Notes under the pieces: generated by a model
Database searches by the model: none
What the model was told of the DNA's origin: nothing
What the model saw: only the letters and a program-made list of their open reading frames with translations
From: an uncultured Catenibacillus sp.
Lineage (GTDB): Bacteria; Bacillota; Clostridia; Lachnospirales; Lachnospiraceae
Assembly: GCA_934339005.1 (NCBI GenBank)
Contig: CAKRHR010000011.1
Span: 3,604 to 67,603 of the forward strand
Length of the DNA: 64,000 bases
Direction: 5' to 3'
Made by a program: the position numbers and the translations under genes
Shown: positions 33,976 to 42,309 of the stretch, piece after piece
Position numbering within the stretch: position 1 is the stretch's first letter
How the letters are laid out: each line of letters starts with the position of its first letter

Positions 33976-35208
33976 GTCTTCCTTTCGACGAAGCAAATCC
34001 CCAACTTCCAGTACTTCATCAAAAGCAACATATATTTCCTGTTTTGGATGCGGGCAGCTTTCCATCGGATTGCCCTCTGCATCCTTCATTCCTTTCACCT
34101 GTGCCAGAACGTTTCTGCCGTCTGGCTTCATAATCTCAATGGTTTCACCCACAAAGAATTTGTTTTTCTGTTCAAGTTTATACATGCCCTCTGCATTCAC
34201 ATCTTCCACGATACCAAGATATGTGTATTCTTTCACATAAGTATTGCTGTCATAAATCTGAGTTTCGTGTGTCGGCTTGCCAAAGAAAAATCCTGTTGTA
34301 AACTGACGATAAGTACACTTTGAAATTTCTTCCTGGTAATATGGAATTTTTGAGGCATATAATGCCGGGTCTTTCATATAATCATCAATCGCCTGTCTGT
34401 AAGTACGTGCAACAACGGCAACATATAAAGCTGTCTTCATACGTCCTTCAATCTTAAAGCTGTCAATGCCGGCTTCGAATAAATCTGGAATATGTTCAAT
34501 CATACATAAATCCTTGGAGTTAAAGATATATGTGCCACGCTCATTTTCCTCAACAGGAAGATACTCTCCCGGACGACTTTCCTCCATAACTGCATATTTC
34601 CAGCGGCATGGATGTGTACAGGCACCCTGATTAGCATCACGTCCTGTAAAATAATTACTTAAGAGGCATCTGCCTGAATAGGAAATACACATCGCACCGT
34701 GTACAAAACTTTCAATCTCAAGATCATCCGGAATATGCGCACGAATCTCTTTGATTTCTTCAATTGACAATTCTCTGGCAGAAACCACTCGTTTTGCGCC
34801 AAGACGATGCCAGAATAAATAAGTCATATAGTTTGTATTGTTTGCCTGTGTACTGATATGAATCTCAATCTCAGGACACACTTCTTTGGCAATTGTAAAT
34901 ACACCCGGATCAGAAATAATCAATGCATCCGGTCCAATCACTTTAAGTTCTTCAAAGTATGCACGCACACCTTCTAAATCACTGTTGTGTGCAAGAATAT
35001 TTGCTGTTACAAACACGCGGACATTGTGCGCGTGCGCAAAAGCAATACCTTCAATCATATCTTCTTTTGAAAAGTTTTTTGATTTGGCTCTCAGGCTGAA
35101 TACCTCGCCACCAATATAAACTGCATCTGCCCCGAACAATACAGCCGTTTTTAAAACCTCCAGACTGCTTGCCGGAATAAGTAATTCAGGTTTTCTCATT
35201 GTTTTCAT
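33973..35208 (-). CDS. trhP: U32-family peptidase-like tRNA hydroxylation protein
   Basis: 411 residues. It begins KPELLIPASSLEVLKTAVLFGADAV (TIM-barrel start) and has FVHGAMCISYSGRCLLSNYF and GACTHPCRWKY, the Cys-containing U32 signature. A C-terminal beta-barrel-like part follows. TrhP (YegQ/YrrO) proteins are needed for 5-hydroxyuridine at the wobble base U34 in tRNA. The methyltransferase TrmR, which acts next, is encoded directly upstream, as in Bacillus yrrM-yrrN-yrrO. Older annotation calls it a collagenase. It is not a proven protease. Confidence 0.92.
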   Translation of the reverse strand: MKTMRKPELLIPASSLEVLKTAVLFGADAVYIGGEVFSLRAKSKNFSKEDMIEGIAFAHAHNVRVFVTANILAHNSDLEGVRAYFEELKVIGPDALIISDPGVFTIAKEVCPEIEIHISTQANNTNYMTYLFWHRLGAKRVVSARELSIEEIKEIRAHIPDDLEIESFVHGAMCISYSGRCLLSNYFTGRDANQGACTHPCRWKYAVMEESRPGEYLPVEENERGTYIFNSKDLCMIEHIPDLFEAGIDSFKIEGRMKTALYVAVVARTYRQAIDDYMKDPALYASKIPYYQEEISKCTYRQFTTGFFFGKPTHETQIYDSNTYVKEYTYLGIVEDVNAEGMYKLEQKNKFFVGETIEIMKPDGRNVLAQVKGMKDAEGNPMESCPHPKQEIYVAFDEVLEVGDLLRRKED

Positions 35209-35233
35209 CCTTAATATTATATTTATGATATTC

Positions 35234-35875
35234 CTACCGCAATTTCGTCGTCACTGCCACACCATCGCCAATTGGCAGAACCGCCGTGCGAAGTTCATCG
35301 GTATGTGTCAGTGCCCACAGGTACTCGCGCATACGGCTATGAATCGTGCGGTTACGTCTGGTGACGGCATATCGGGATTCCACGATGTCACCGTCCTGCA
35401 GCACATTGTCCGATACAAGTGTACCACCCACCTTTAACAGGCGCATGACCTCCGGAAAGAAATGAATGTACTGCCCTTTGGCCGCATCCATAAAAATAAA
35501 ATCATATCCCGGTTCAAGTGTCTTCATCACTTCCGCCGCATCACCCTCAAGCAACGTAATCTGCTTCGTCTTACCTGCTCTTTCAAAATTATGCTTTGCA
35601 ATCGGAATACGCACATCATAATTTTCAATAGTTGTAATATGCGCATCCTCAGCATATTCACTCATCAAAAGCGCGGAAAAGCCTACTGCAGTTCCCACTT
35701 CAAGAATCGCCTTAGGCTTTACCATCGTCAACAGCACCCCAAGCAGTGTACCGGTTTCCTGACGGATAATCGGTACACCGTCTTTTAATGCCTGCTTTCG
35801 TATTTCGCTTATCAAAGGACTATATCCTCTGTCGAGTGAATGAATATATTCTATCATTCTCTCATCAACATTCAT
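35234..35875 (-). CDS. trmR: tRNA 5-hydroxyuridine methyltransferase (O-methyltransferase family 3)
   Basis: 213 residues. AILEVGTAVGFSALLMSEYA is the SAM-binding motif I; FIFMDAAKGQY and LVSDNVLQDG are metal and substrate-loop motifs. TrmR (YrrM) methylates 5-hydroxyuridine to 5-methoxyuridine in tRNA wobble position. Its place between the MltG-like gene and trhP repeats the Bacillus yrrL-yrrM-yrrO order. GGAG for this gene lies in the last codons of the MltG-like gene, suggesting coupling. Confidence 0.92.
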   Translation of the reverse strand: MNVDERMIEYIHSLDRGYSPLISEIRKQALKDGVPIIRQETGTLLGVLLTMVKPKAILEVGTAVGFSALLMSEYAEDAHITTIENYDVRIPIAKHNFERAGKTKQITLLEGDAAEVMKTLEPGYDFIFMDAAKGQYIHFFPEVMRLLKVGGTLVSDNVLQDGDIVESRYAVTRRNRTIHSRMREYLWALTHTDELRTAVLPIGDGVAVTTKLR

Positions 35876-35877
35876 CT

Positions 35878-36402
35878 TTATTCTCCTGCGCCGCCATCTG
35901 CATTGTCTGTGGATGCATCTGCGCCATCCTGTGCTTTTTCATCCGCACTTGAATCTTCTGTTTCCTTAATAGAACCTGTCGCATCTTCACCAAGAATCGC
36001 CTGCTGACCATTGTTTGCCGCAGGAGTTGTTGTCAAAACAACAAGCATCTGGTCTGCTGTCATAGATTTACTCAGTTCGTATGTGCCTGGTGAAAGCTTG
36101 TCATCAAGCTTTTCAAGCTTTGCACGAATCTCGAATGCTGCCTTATATTTGATCAACTTAGCATGTTCCAATGCGGACGCTATGTCTGAAAGGGTCTGGC
36201 CTTCCTGAACTGTAAAATCAACTGTTTCTGTATCATACTTAGACATCACAGGGTCACCAAAGACCTGATATGAGAAATCATATCCCAATGTGGCTACTCT
36301 GATAAACAAAAAGAATACCAGAACATAGACACATACATGTATCACTGTTTCAAGAAATCCAAGTCCTACTTTTTTACCAATTTGTGCTTTTCTGCTGCTC
36401 AT
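35878..36402 (-). CDS. MltG-like protein without the transglycosylase domain
   Basis: 174 residues against about 350 for MltG. One membrane helix (about 17-40) is followed by an extracellular LysM-like region (VQEGQTLSDIASALEHAKLI, SPGTYELSKSMTADQMLVVL) and an acidic, low-complexity tail. The catalytic YceG domain with its Glu is missing, and no frameshifted remainder is seen downstream. The place in the yrrL position of a conserved cluster supports origin from MltG. Short versions are, as far as I know, common in Lachnospiraceae. It may bind glycan or a division complex without cutting. Confidence 0.8.
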   Translation of the reverse strand: MSSRKAQIGKKVGLGFLETVIHVCVYVLVFFLFIRVATLGYDFSYQVFGDPVMSKYDTETVDFTVQEGQTLSDIASALEHAKLIKYKAAFEIRAKLEKLDDKLSPGTYELSKSMTADQMLVVLTTTPAANNGQQAILGEDATGSIKETEDSSADEKAQDGADASTDNADGGAGE

Positions 36403-36432
36403 TTTTGTTCTCGTCAGCCCCCTTTTGAAGAA

Positions 36433-38109
36433 CTACGCATCCACTTCCATGATAATCGGAAGAATCATCGGATTACGTTTTGTCTGTTTCCAAATGTAAT
36501 CGCCCAGAGATTCACGGACAACATTCTTAATCTTACTCCAGTCGCAACACTTCTTACTCATACACTCATCGAGTGCATCTGCAACAATACGTCGTGCTTC
36601 ATCCATCAAATCACCGGATTCACGGACATATACAAAACCTCTTGAAACAATATCCGGACCGGATAAAATCTGATTGGAGTATCTGTCCAATGTCATCACA
36701 ACAATAATCAGACCATTCTGTGACAGCATCTGACGGTCACGCAATACAATATTGCCGACATCGCCAATGCCAAGACCATCCACCATGATACCGCCTGCAG
36801 GCACATGACCTGCAACTTTAGCTTCATCACTGGATAACTCAAGGACTTCGCCTGCTTTCATAATAATGATATGGTCTTTTTCGATACCCATCGTCGCAGC
36901 CAGTTCAGAATGTGCTTTCAGATGACGATATTCACCATGTACAGGAATCGCGAACTTCGGCTGTGTCAATGCATAAATCAATTTAATCTCTTCCTGGCAG
37001 GCATGTCCGGATACGTGTGTATCCTGGAAAATAACGTCTGCGCCCTTCCGGTAAAGTTCATTAATAATGTTGCTGACCGCTTTTTCATTGCCCGGAATCG
37101 GATTTGAACTGAAAATCACTGTATCACCTGGATTAATGGAAACTTTCTTATGGATAGACGCTGCCATTCTTGACAGTGCTGCCATCGTTTCACCCTGGCT
37201 GCCTGTTGTAATCAGGACAATCTGTTCCGGTGGATAATTCTTCATGCTCTCAAGGTCAATCAGTGTATTGTCAGGAATATTGATATATCCAAGTTCCTGC
37301 GCAATCGTGATAATATTTACCATGCTTCGGCCTTCAACAATAACCTTGCGGCCGTATTTGTATGCAGTGTTAATAATCTGCTGTACACGGTCCACATTCG
37401 AAGCAAATGTCGCAATAATAATACGTGAACCCTTATGTTCATTAAATATATGGTCAAATGTACGTCCGACAACCCGCTCAGATTGGGTAAATCCCGGACG
37501 TTCTGCGTTCGTACTGTCGCACATCAGTGCCAGAACGCCTTTCTTTCCAAGCTCTGCAAATCTCTGTAAATCAATACGCTCACCAAATACCGGTGTATAG
37601 TCAATCTTAAAGTCGCCGGTGTGCACAATAATACCTGCCGGTGTATAAATCGCAAGTGCTGTCGCATCGGCAATACTATGGTTTGTCTTAATAAATTCGA
37701 TTCTGAAATCACCAAGATTAATAGACTGACCATGTTTGATGACTTTGCGCTTCACTGATTTCATTAAATTGTGTTCTTTTAATTTATGCTCAATAATACC
37801 CATTGTCAGCTTTGTGGCATAAATCGGTACCTGAATTTCCTTCAGGACATAAGGCAATGCACCGATATGGTCTTCGTGTCCGTGAGTAATGACAAAACCC
37901 TTGACTTTATCGATGTTATCCTTCAAATAAGTGATATCAGGAACAACCAGGTCGATACCAAGCATGTCATCTGTCGGAAATGCCAAACCACAGTCTACCA
38001 CGATAATACTGTTTGGCGTTTCAAAACATGTGATGTTCATACCGATTTGTTCCAGTCCTCCGAGAGGAATAATCTTTACCTTCGCATCAATATTCATTTT
38101 TGTTTTCAA
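36433..38109 (-). CDS. rnj: Ribonuclease J
   Basis: 558 residues. IPLGGLEQIGMNITCFE, VITHGHEDHIGALPYVL (HxHxDH metal motif), VHTGDFKID, LMCDSTNAERPGFTQSE, GSQGETMAALSRMAA and FAIPVHGEYRHLKAH identify a metallo-beta-lactamase/beta-CASP RNase J. It has 5'-3' exonuclease and endonuclease action in mRNA turnover and rRNA maturation. The frame opens with TTG, five bases after GAGGTG; an ATG four codons later is an alternative. Length is normal. Confidence 0.95.
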   Translation of the reverse strand: MKTKMNIDAKVKIIPLGGLEQIGMNITCFETPNSIIVVDCGLAFPTDDMLGIDLVVPDITYLKDNIDKVKGFVITHGHEDHIGALPYVLKEIQVPIYATKLTMGIIEHKLKEHNLMKSVKRKVIKHGQSINLGDFRIEFIKTNHSIADATALAIYTPAGIIVHTGDFKIDYTPVFGERIDLQRFAELGKKGVLALMCDSTNAERPGFTQSERVVGRTFDHIFNEHKGSRIIIATFASNVDRVQQIINTAYKYGRKVIVEGRSMVNIITIAQELGYINIPDNTLIDLESMKNYPPEQIVLITTGSQGETMAALSRMAASIHKKVSINPGDTVIFSSNPIPGNEKAVSNIINELYRKGADVIFQDTHVSGHACQEEIKLIYALTQPKFAIPVHGEYRHLKAHSELAATMGIEKDHIIIMKAGEVLELSSDEAKVAGHVPAGGIMVDGLGIGDVGNIVLRDRQMLSQNGLIIVVMTLDRYSNQILSGPDIVSRGFVYVRESGDLMDEARRIVADALDECMSKKCCDWSKIKNVVRESLGDYIWKQTKRNPMILPIIMEVDA

Positions 38110-38118
38110 TTCGCACCT

Positions 38119-38385
38119 CTACAATTCAATGTCTATGTCATCCAGTAATTGTTCAAAGACTTTTGAAATTGCATCAAGTTCACGTTCGTCCTCTACAAAT
38201 TCAAACACAGATTCTTCCTTGGCCGAATCACTGAATGTTTCCTTTAATATATATGCCACTTCATCATCCATCACGTCTGTGGCAAGAATATATCTGATGT
38301 TATTAATCGTTGTCTGTTCTACAATATGAAATTCCAGATTTTCTCCATCTTCTGATTTGAATACAACTTTTTCCTGCTTACTCAT
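38119..38385 (-). CDS. DUF1292 family protein
   Basis: 88 residues, acidic. KVVFKSEDGENLEFHIVEQT and YILATDVMDDEVAYILKE match the DUF1292 family, which regularly follows ireB and ruvX in Firmicutes. Function is unknown. It overlaps ruvX by four bases (stop/start ATGA-type), so the two are translationally coupled. Confidence 0.88.
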   Translation of the reverse strand: MSKQEKVVFKSEDGENLEFHIVEQTTINNIRYILATDVMDDEVAYILKETFSDSAKEESVFEFVEDERELDAISKVFEQLLDDIDIEL

Positions 38386-38816
38386 AAATTCCTCCTAAGC
38401 TGCAGGCTGTCCAGATATCCCTGCAAAATAAAAACAGCCGCAAGCTGGTCCACATAAGTTTTTCTGTTCTCTCTGCGCACTCCGCCCTCAATTAATGTAC
38501 GTTCGGCTGCTACTGTACTCATACGCTCATCCCATAAAATCACTTCAAGACCGGTCCGTCGTTCAACCATCGCCTTAAATTCTTCGGTTTCCTCACAGCG
38601 AATGCCGCTGGAGTTGTTCATATGTTTAGGATATCCGAGCACAATCTTCTCAATACCGTATTGCTGCACAAGTTCATCGATTCTTGCCAGAGTCTTTCGC
38701 AATTTGTTAGCTTCTTTTCTGGTAATCGTTTCCACAGCCTGTGCAGTAAAACCTAATTCATCGCTGACTGCCACGCCGACAGTCTTTGTTCCGTAATCCA
38801 GTCCTAATATTCGCAT
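38382..38816 (-). CDS. ruvX: Holliday junction resolvase-like RuvX (YqgF)
   Basis: 144 residues. MRILGLDYGTKTVGVAVSDE carries the first catalytic Asp of the RNase H-like fold, YPKHMNNSSGIRCEETEEF is the family loop, and WDERMSTVAAERTL and YVDQLAAVFILQGYLD provide further acidic residues. RuvX/YqgF takes part in 16S rRNA processing and possibly junction resolution. Usual length and usual position between ireB and DUF1292. Confidence 0.94.
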   Translation of the reverse strand: MRILGLDYGTKTVGVAVSDELGFTAQAVETITRKEANKLRKTLARIDELVQQYGIEKIVLGYPKHMNNSSGIRCEETEEFKAMVERRTGLEVILWDERMSTVAAERTLIEGGVRRENRKTYVDQLAAVFILQGYLDSLQLRRNL

Positions 38817-38832
38817 AATCTGTCCTGCACCG

Positions 38833-39093
38833 CTACTTCAGGTTCACATCAATATAGTTCTGAAGTAATTCCTCCAGAAGCTCATCTCTGTCGACCTTCA
38901 TAATCAGATATCTGGCATTCTTATAGCTTGTCACATATGTCGGGTCACCGGACATAATATAACCAATAATCTGGCTGACCGGGTTGTAACCCTTCTCTGT
39001 CAGTGCAATATATACTGCACTTAAGATGTCTTTGACAGAAATATCCGGCTCACTGCTTACTTTGAAGTATTGTGTATTTTTATTATCTGGCAT
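38833..39093 (-). CDS. ireB: IreB family regulatory phosphoprotein
   Basis: 86 residues. QYFKVSSEPDISVKDILSAV, EKGYNPVSQIIGYIMSGDPTYV and ARYLIMKVDRDELLEELL are the IreB/UPF0297 sequence. In Enterococcus IreB is phosphorylated by the IreK (PASTA) Ser/Thr kinase and regulates cephalosporin resistance; in this group it marks the ireB-ruvX-DUF1292 cluster. The start at 39093 follows AAGGAAGTGA; a longer frame to 39147 has no ribosome site. Confidence 0.93.
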   Translation of the reverse strand: MPDNKNTQYFKVSSEPDISVKDILSAVYIALTEKGYNPVSQIIGYIMSGDPTYVTSYKNARYLIMKVDRDELLEELLQNYIDVNLK

Positions 39094-39186
39094 ATTGCTC
39101 ACTTCCTTACTTTCTATAGATTGAATGCATTTATTTTCATAAATCAAAATACATTCATTCCATTTTCCATGAATCTGCTAACTACT

Positions 39187-39215
39187 ATGATAATATATTA
39201 TGAAATAAAATTCAA
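39187..39215 (-). promoter_or_regulatory. Candidate promoter of the ireB-ruvX-rnj block
   Basis: TTGAAT (39210-39215), a 17-bp spacer and TATCAT (39187-39192). The -35 box overlaps the mtaB stop codon. Confidence 0.5.
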
Positions 39216-40633
39216 TCCATTCTTTCACAATTCATAAATTCTTTTGAATTTTGACCGATAGATTTAACTTTAATAATATCGTTGGATTTTTCATTTTTTT
39301 TAGGTACAGCCACTTTGATATATTCCTTGCTGTGACCTGTCATGTATGTTTTCCCGTCTATTTCGACATCTTCTTCAAGCAAGACCTCCATCGGACGTTC
39401 CGCCCAGAAATCCCTGTATTCCTGCTGCAATTTTGCATCCAGTGCCAGTAAAATATCGCTGCGCTTTGTCTTTATCTGCTCATCCACCTGATTTTCCATA
39501 ACAGCTGCCCGTGTGCCCTGACGTTTGGAATATTTAAAAATGTGCATCTGTGCAAAGGAAATATCCTCAAGAAATGCCTTGCAGATTTCAAATTCTTCGT
39601 CTGTTTCTCCCGGAAAACCGACAATGACATCGGTTGTCAGTGCCGGATGGTCAAACCAGCATCTGAGTGTATCGCAGCCACGTTTGTATTCTTCGGCAGT
39701 ATAGTGTCTGTTCATGCGTTTTAACGTCGCATCGCAGCCACTTTGCAGTGACAGGTGAAAATGCGCACAAATCTGTGGAATCTCCGATAATGCTTTGGCA
39801 AATTCATCTGTGATAATCTGTGGTTCAAGTGAACCCAGGCGGATACGCATCACACCCTCCACCTGAGCAATACTCTGAATCAGATGCAGTAAATGTGAAC
39901 CGTCATGTGGGTGGTCATTATAATTTTCCCCTTCAAAATCCATGCCGTAGGATGAAATATGAATGCCCGTCAAAACGATTTCTTTATAATGATTGGCTGT
40001 CAGACGTTTTACCTCCGCCACAATATCTGCCTCGTTCCGGCTTCTGACACGACCTCTGGCATATGGAATAATGCAATACGAACAAAACTGGTTACAACCG
40101 TCCTGAATCTTAATATAAGCTCTTGTATGTTCTGAAACTGTACTGATATTTAACTGTTCATACTCAGGCTTATGATTCAAATCCTTGATATAGCTTTTCT
40201 TTTCTATATTTTCTGTATTTTGTGTATTTTCCGAAATTTTTCTGTTATCCTCAGTCGTGTATTCACTGTCAAAGGTATGTCGGTAGCTTTCCACAATATC
40301 TACAATATCTTTTTTCTGATTATTACCAATAATCAAATCAATACTTCCATCCTCCAGAAGTGCATCACCTGCCGTCTGCACATAGCATCCTGTCGCCACA
40401 ATCACGCTGCCCGGATTTTTCTTCTTTGCGCGGTGAAGCATCTGTCTTGATTTTCGGTCTGCCATGCTTGTCACTGAACATGTATTAACAACATATACAT
40501 CTGCCTTGCCACTAAACTCTGTCACCTCATAGCCATGGCTGCCAAACAATTCCATCATGGCATCCGTTTCATACTGGTTTACTTTGCAGCCTAATGTACA
40601 AAATGCCACGGTTTTTACGTTTTTTTCATTCAT
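39212..40633 (-). CDS. mtaB: tRNA (t6A37) methylthiotransferase MtaB
   Basis: 473 residues. N-terminal UPF0004 domain with three cysteines (CTLGCKVNQYETDAM, VNTCSVT, TGCYVQ), a radical SAM domain with DGCNQFCSYCIIPYARG, and a C-terminal TRAM domain (MEVLLEEDVEIDGKTYMTG). It converts t6A to ms2t6A at position 37 of tRNAs reading ANN codons. An insertion of about 35 residues rich in Asn, Glu and Lys (about 121-155) separates the first two domains. A GAGGTG site lies before the ATG. Confidence 0.94.
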   Translation of the reverse strand: MNEKNVKTVAFCTLGCKVNQYETDAMMELFGSHGYEVTEFSGKADVYVVNTCSVTSMADRKSRQMLHRAKKKNPGSVIVATGCYVQTAGDALLEDGSIDLIIGNNQKKDIVDIVESYRHTFDSEYTTEDNRKISENTQNTENIEKKSYIKDLNHKPEYEQLNISTVSEHTRAYIKIQDGCNQFCSYCIIPYARGRVRSRNEADIVAEVKRLTANHYKEIVLTGIHISSYGMDFEGENYNDHPHDGSHLLHLIQSIAQVEGVMRIRLGSLEPQIITDEFAKALSEIPQICAHFHLSLQSGCDATLKRMNRHYTAEEYKRGCDTLRCWFDHPALTTDVIVGFPGETDEEFEICKAFLEDISFAQMHIFKYSKRQGTRAAVMENQVDEQIKTKRSDILLALDAKLQQEYRDFWAERPMEVLLEEDVEIDGKTYMTGHSKEYIKVAVPKKNEKSNDIIKVKSIGQNSKEFMNCERMD

Positions 40634-40674
40634 TTTTGCTCACCTCACAAATTGATTTTCGTCGGTATTTATTA

Positions 40675-40704
40675 TTGACTTTTAACAGTTCTGATTGTAC
40701 TATA
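40675..40704 (+). promoter_or_regulatory. Promoter of the HPr-like gene
   Basis: TTGACT (40675-40680), an 18-bp spacer and TACTAT (40699-40704), giving a leader of about 85 nt. Confidence 0.6.
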
Positions 40705-40797
40705 TAAGAGTAGAGTTATCTGACAGACATACGTTTAATTTATGTTTTTCAGAAAACTCCATGGTTTAAAAATACTATAAAAAGGGAGAATATAACT

Positions 40798-41031
40798 ATG
40801 AAAACAGTTCAAATTTGCCTCGATTCTATCGACAAAGTAAAATCATTCGTTAATGAAATTACACGCTTTGACACAGAATTTGATTTAATCTCAGGAAGAT
40901 ATGTTATTGATGCAAAATCAATCATGGGTATCTTCAGTCTTGACTTATCAAAGCCAATCACTCTGAACATTCATGCAGAGAATAACCTTGATGAGATTCT
41001 TTCTATCATCAAACCATTTATCGTAGAATGA
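40798..41031 (+). CDS. HPr-like protein lacking the active-site histidine
   Basis: 77 residues. The second half, with DAKSIMGIFSL, is the HPr sequence around the regulatory serine (Ser41 here, Ser46 in HPr), and the C-terminal NIHAENNLDEILSIIKPFI also fits. The GLHARP segment that carries His15 is missing and replaced by LDSIDKVKSF. The protein could not carry phosphate from PEP through EI but could still be phosphorylated on serine, much as Crh in Bacillus. It may be a catabolite-control partner of CcpA. It stands alone with its own promoter, a GGGAG site and a strong terminator. Confidence 0.85.
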   Translation: MKTVQICLDSIDKVKSFVNEITRFDTEFDLISGRYVIDAKSIMGIFSLDLSKPITLNIHAENNLDEILSIIKPFIVE

Positions 41032-41069
41032 TGGAAACTCAACCATTTCATCGGAATACCTGGTATTTT

Positions 41070-41113
41070 ATATAGCACAGGAAACACTAAGATTTCCTGT
41101 GCTATATCTTTTT
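41070..41113 (+). terminator. Intrinsic terminator of the HPr-like gene
   Basis: A perfect 15-bp stem (ATATAGCACAGGAAA and complement) with an 8-nt loop followed by CTTTTT. Confidence 0.9.
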
Positions 41114-41130
41114 AATACTATATCTAATGA

Positions 41131-42309
41131 CTATTCACATACAATAACTTCTCTTGTTTCAATCGCTTCATCAATCATCTTATCAATGACATCTTCCAGA
41201 TGACGTTCTGAACGTTCGATAACTTTGATATTTGGTTTTGTTACCGGATGTTTTGCCACGAAAATCGTACAGCAGTCTTCAAACGGCTGAATAGATGTTT
41301 CAAAAGCACCGATTTTTTCTGAAATGGCAATGATGTCATTCTTATCAAAACCGATCACCGGACGATATACAGGCAGTGTGCATACAGCATTTGTTGCAGC
41401 CAGACTCTGCATTGTCTGAGAAGCTACCTGACCAATACTTTCACCTGTAATCAGACCAAGGGCTTTGCTTTCGATGGCAATACGCTCTGCAATCTTCATC
41501 ATGTAACGACGCATGATAATTGTCAGTTCTTCGTGTGGGCACTTATCATAAATTGCAAGCTGGATATCTGTAAAATTGATAATATTTAATTTGATCGGGC
41601 CTGCGTATTTTGCAACGATTTTTGCTAGATCCACAACTTTTTGTTTTGCACGTTCACTTGTGTAAGGTGGTGCATGGAAATAAGTTGCTTCAATGACAAC
41701 ACCACGTTTGGCAATCATATAACCTGCTACAGGGCTGTCGATACCACCGGATAACAGAAGCATTGCTTTGCCGTTTGTACCGATTGGCATACCGCCAGGA
41801 CCTGGAATTGTCTTTGAATAAATGTGACCCTTTGCGCGCAGTTCAATATTTAAAAGCACATCCGGTTTGTGCACATCAACTTTTAATTCAGGGAAACGAT
41901 TTAAAAGATACTCACCCATATCTGCGTTCATTTCCATGGATTTCTTTGGATATGATTTATCTGCACGACGAGATTCGACTTTAAATGTAAAATTCTTATC
42001 TTCATAGGCCTGTTCAATATAATCACCTACAGCCTGGCAAAGATTATCCCATTCATAGTTATCACAGTGAACAACCGGGCAGATGGCAACAATGCCAAAT
42101 ACACGCTGAAGTGCTGCAACTACCTCATCGTAATCATAATCAGACAGCGCATCCACGTAGATACGTCCCTGTTCCTTCGTAACTTTAAATTCACCTGTAC
42201 CCTTTAATGCAAAATTAATCTGACGCACAAGGGCATCTTCAAAAATATAACGGTTTTTACCTTTTAAACCGATTTCGCCATATTTAATCAAAAAAGCTTC
42301 ATACTTCAT
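41131..42309 (-). CDS. thiI: tRNA 4-thiouridine synthase ThiI
   Basis: 392 residues. THUMP domain in the N-terminal third, and a PP-loop SGGIDSPVAGYM for adenylation of U8 in tRNA. There is no C-terminal rhodanese domain; the length fits the shorter Firmicutes type. The sulfur donor is probably the cysteine desulfurase encoded just upstream, whose stop overlaps this start (TAATG), an arrangement also known in Bacillus (nifZ-thiI). The start at 42309 follows GGGAGG; a longer frame to 42375 lies inside the upstream gene. Confidence 0.94.
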   Translation of the reverse strand: MKYEAFLIKYGEIGLKGKNRYIFEDALVRQINFALKGTGEFKVTKEQGRIYVDALSDYDYDEVVAALQRVFGIVAICPVVHCDNYEWDNLCQAVGDYIEQAYEDKNFTFKVESRRADKSYPKKSMEMNADMGEYLLNRFPELKVDVHKPDVLLNIELRAKGHIYSKTIPGPGGMPIGTNGKAMLLLSGGIDSPVAGYMIAKRGVVIEATYFHAPPYTSERAKQKVVDLAKIVAKYAGPIKLNIINFTDIQLAIYDKCPHEELTIIMRRYMMKIAERIAIESKALGLITGESIGQVASQTMQSLAATNAVCTLPVYRPVIGFDKNDIIAISEKIGAFETSIQPFEDCCTIFVAKHPVTKPNIKVIERSERHLEDVIDKMIDEAIETREVIVCE

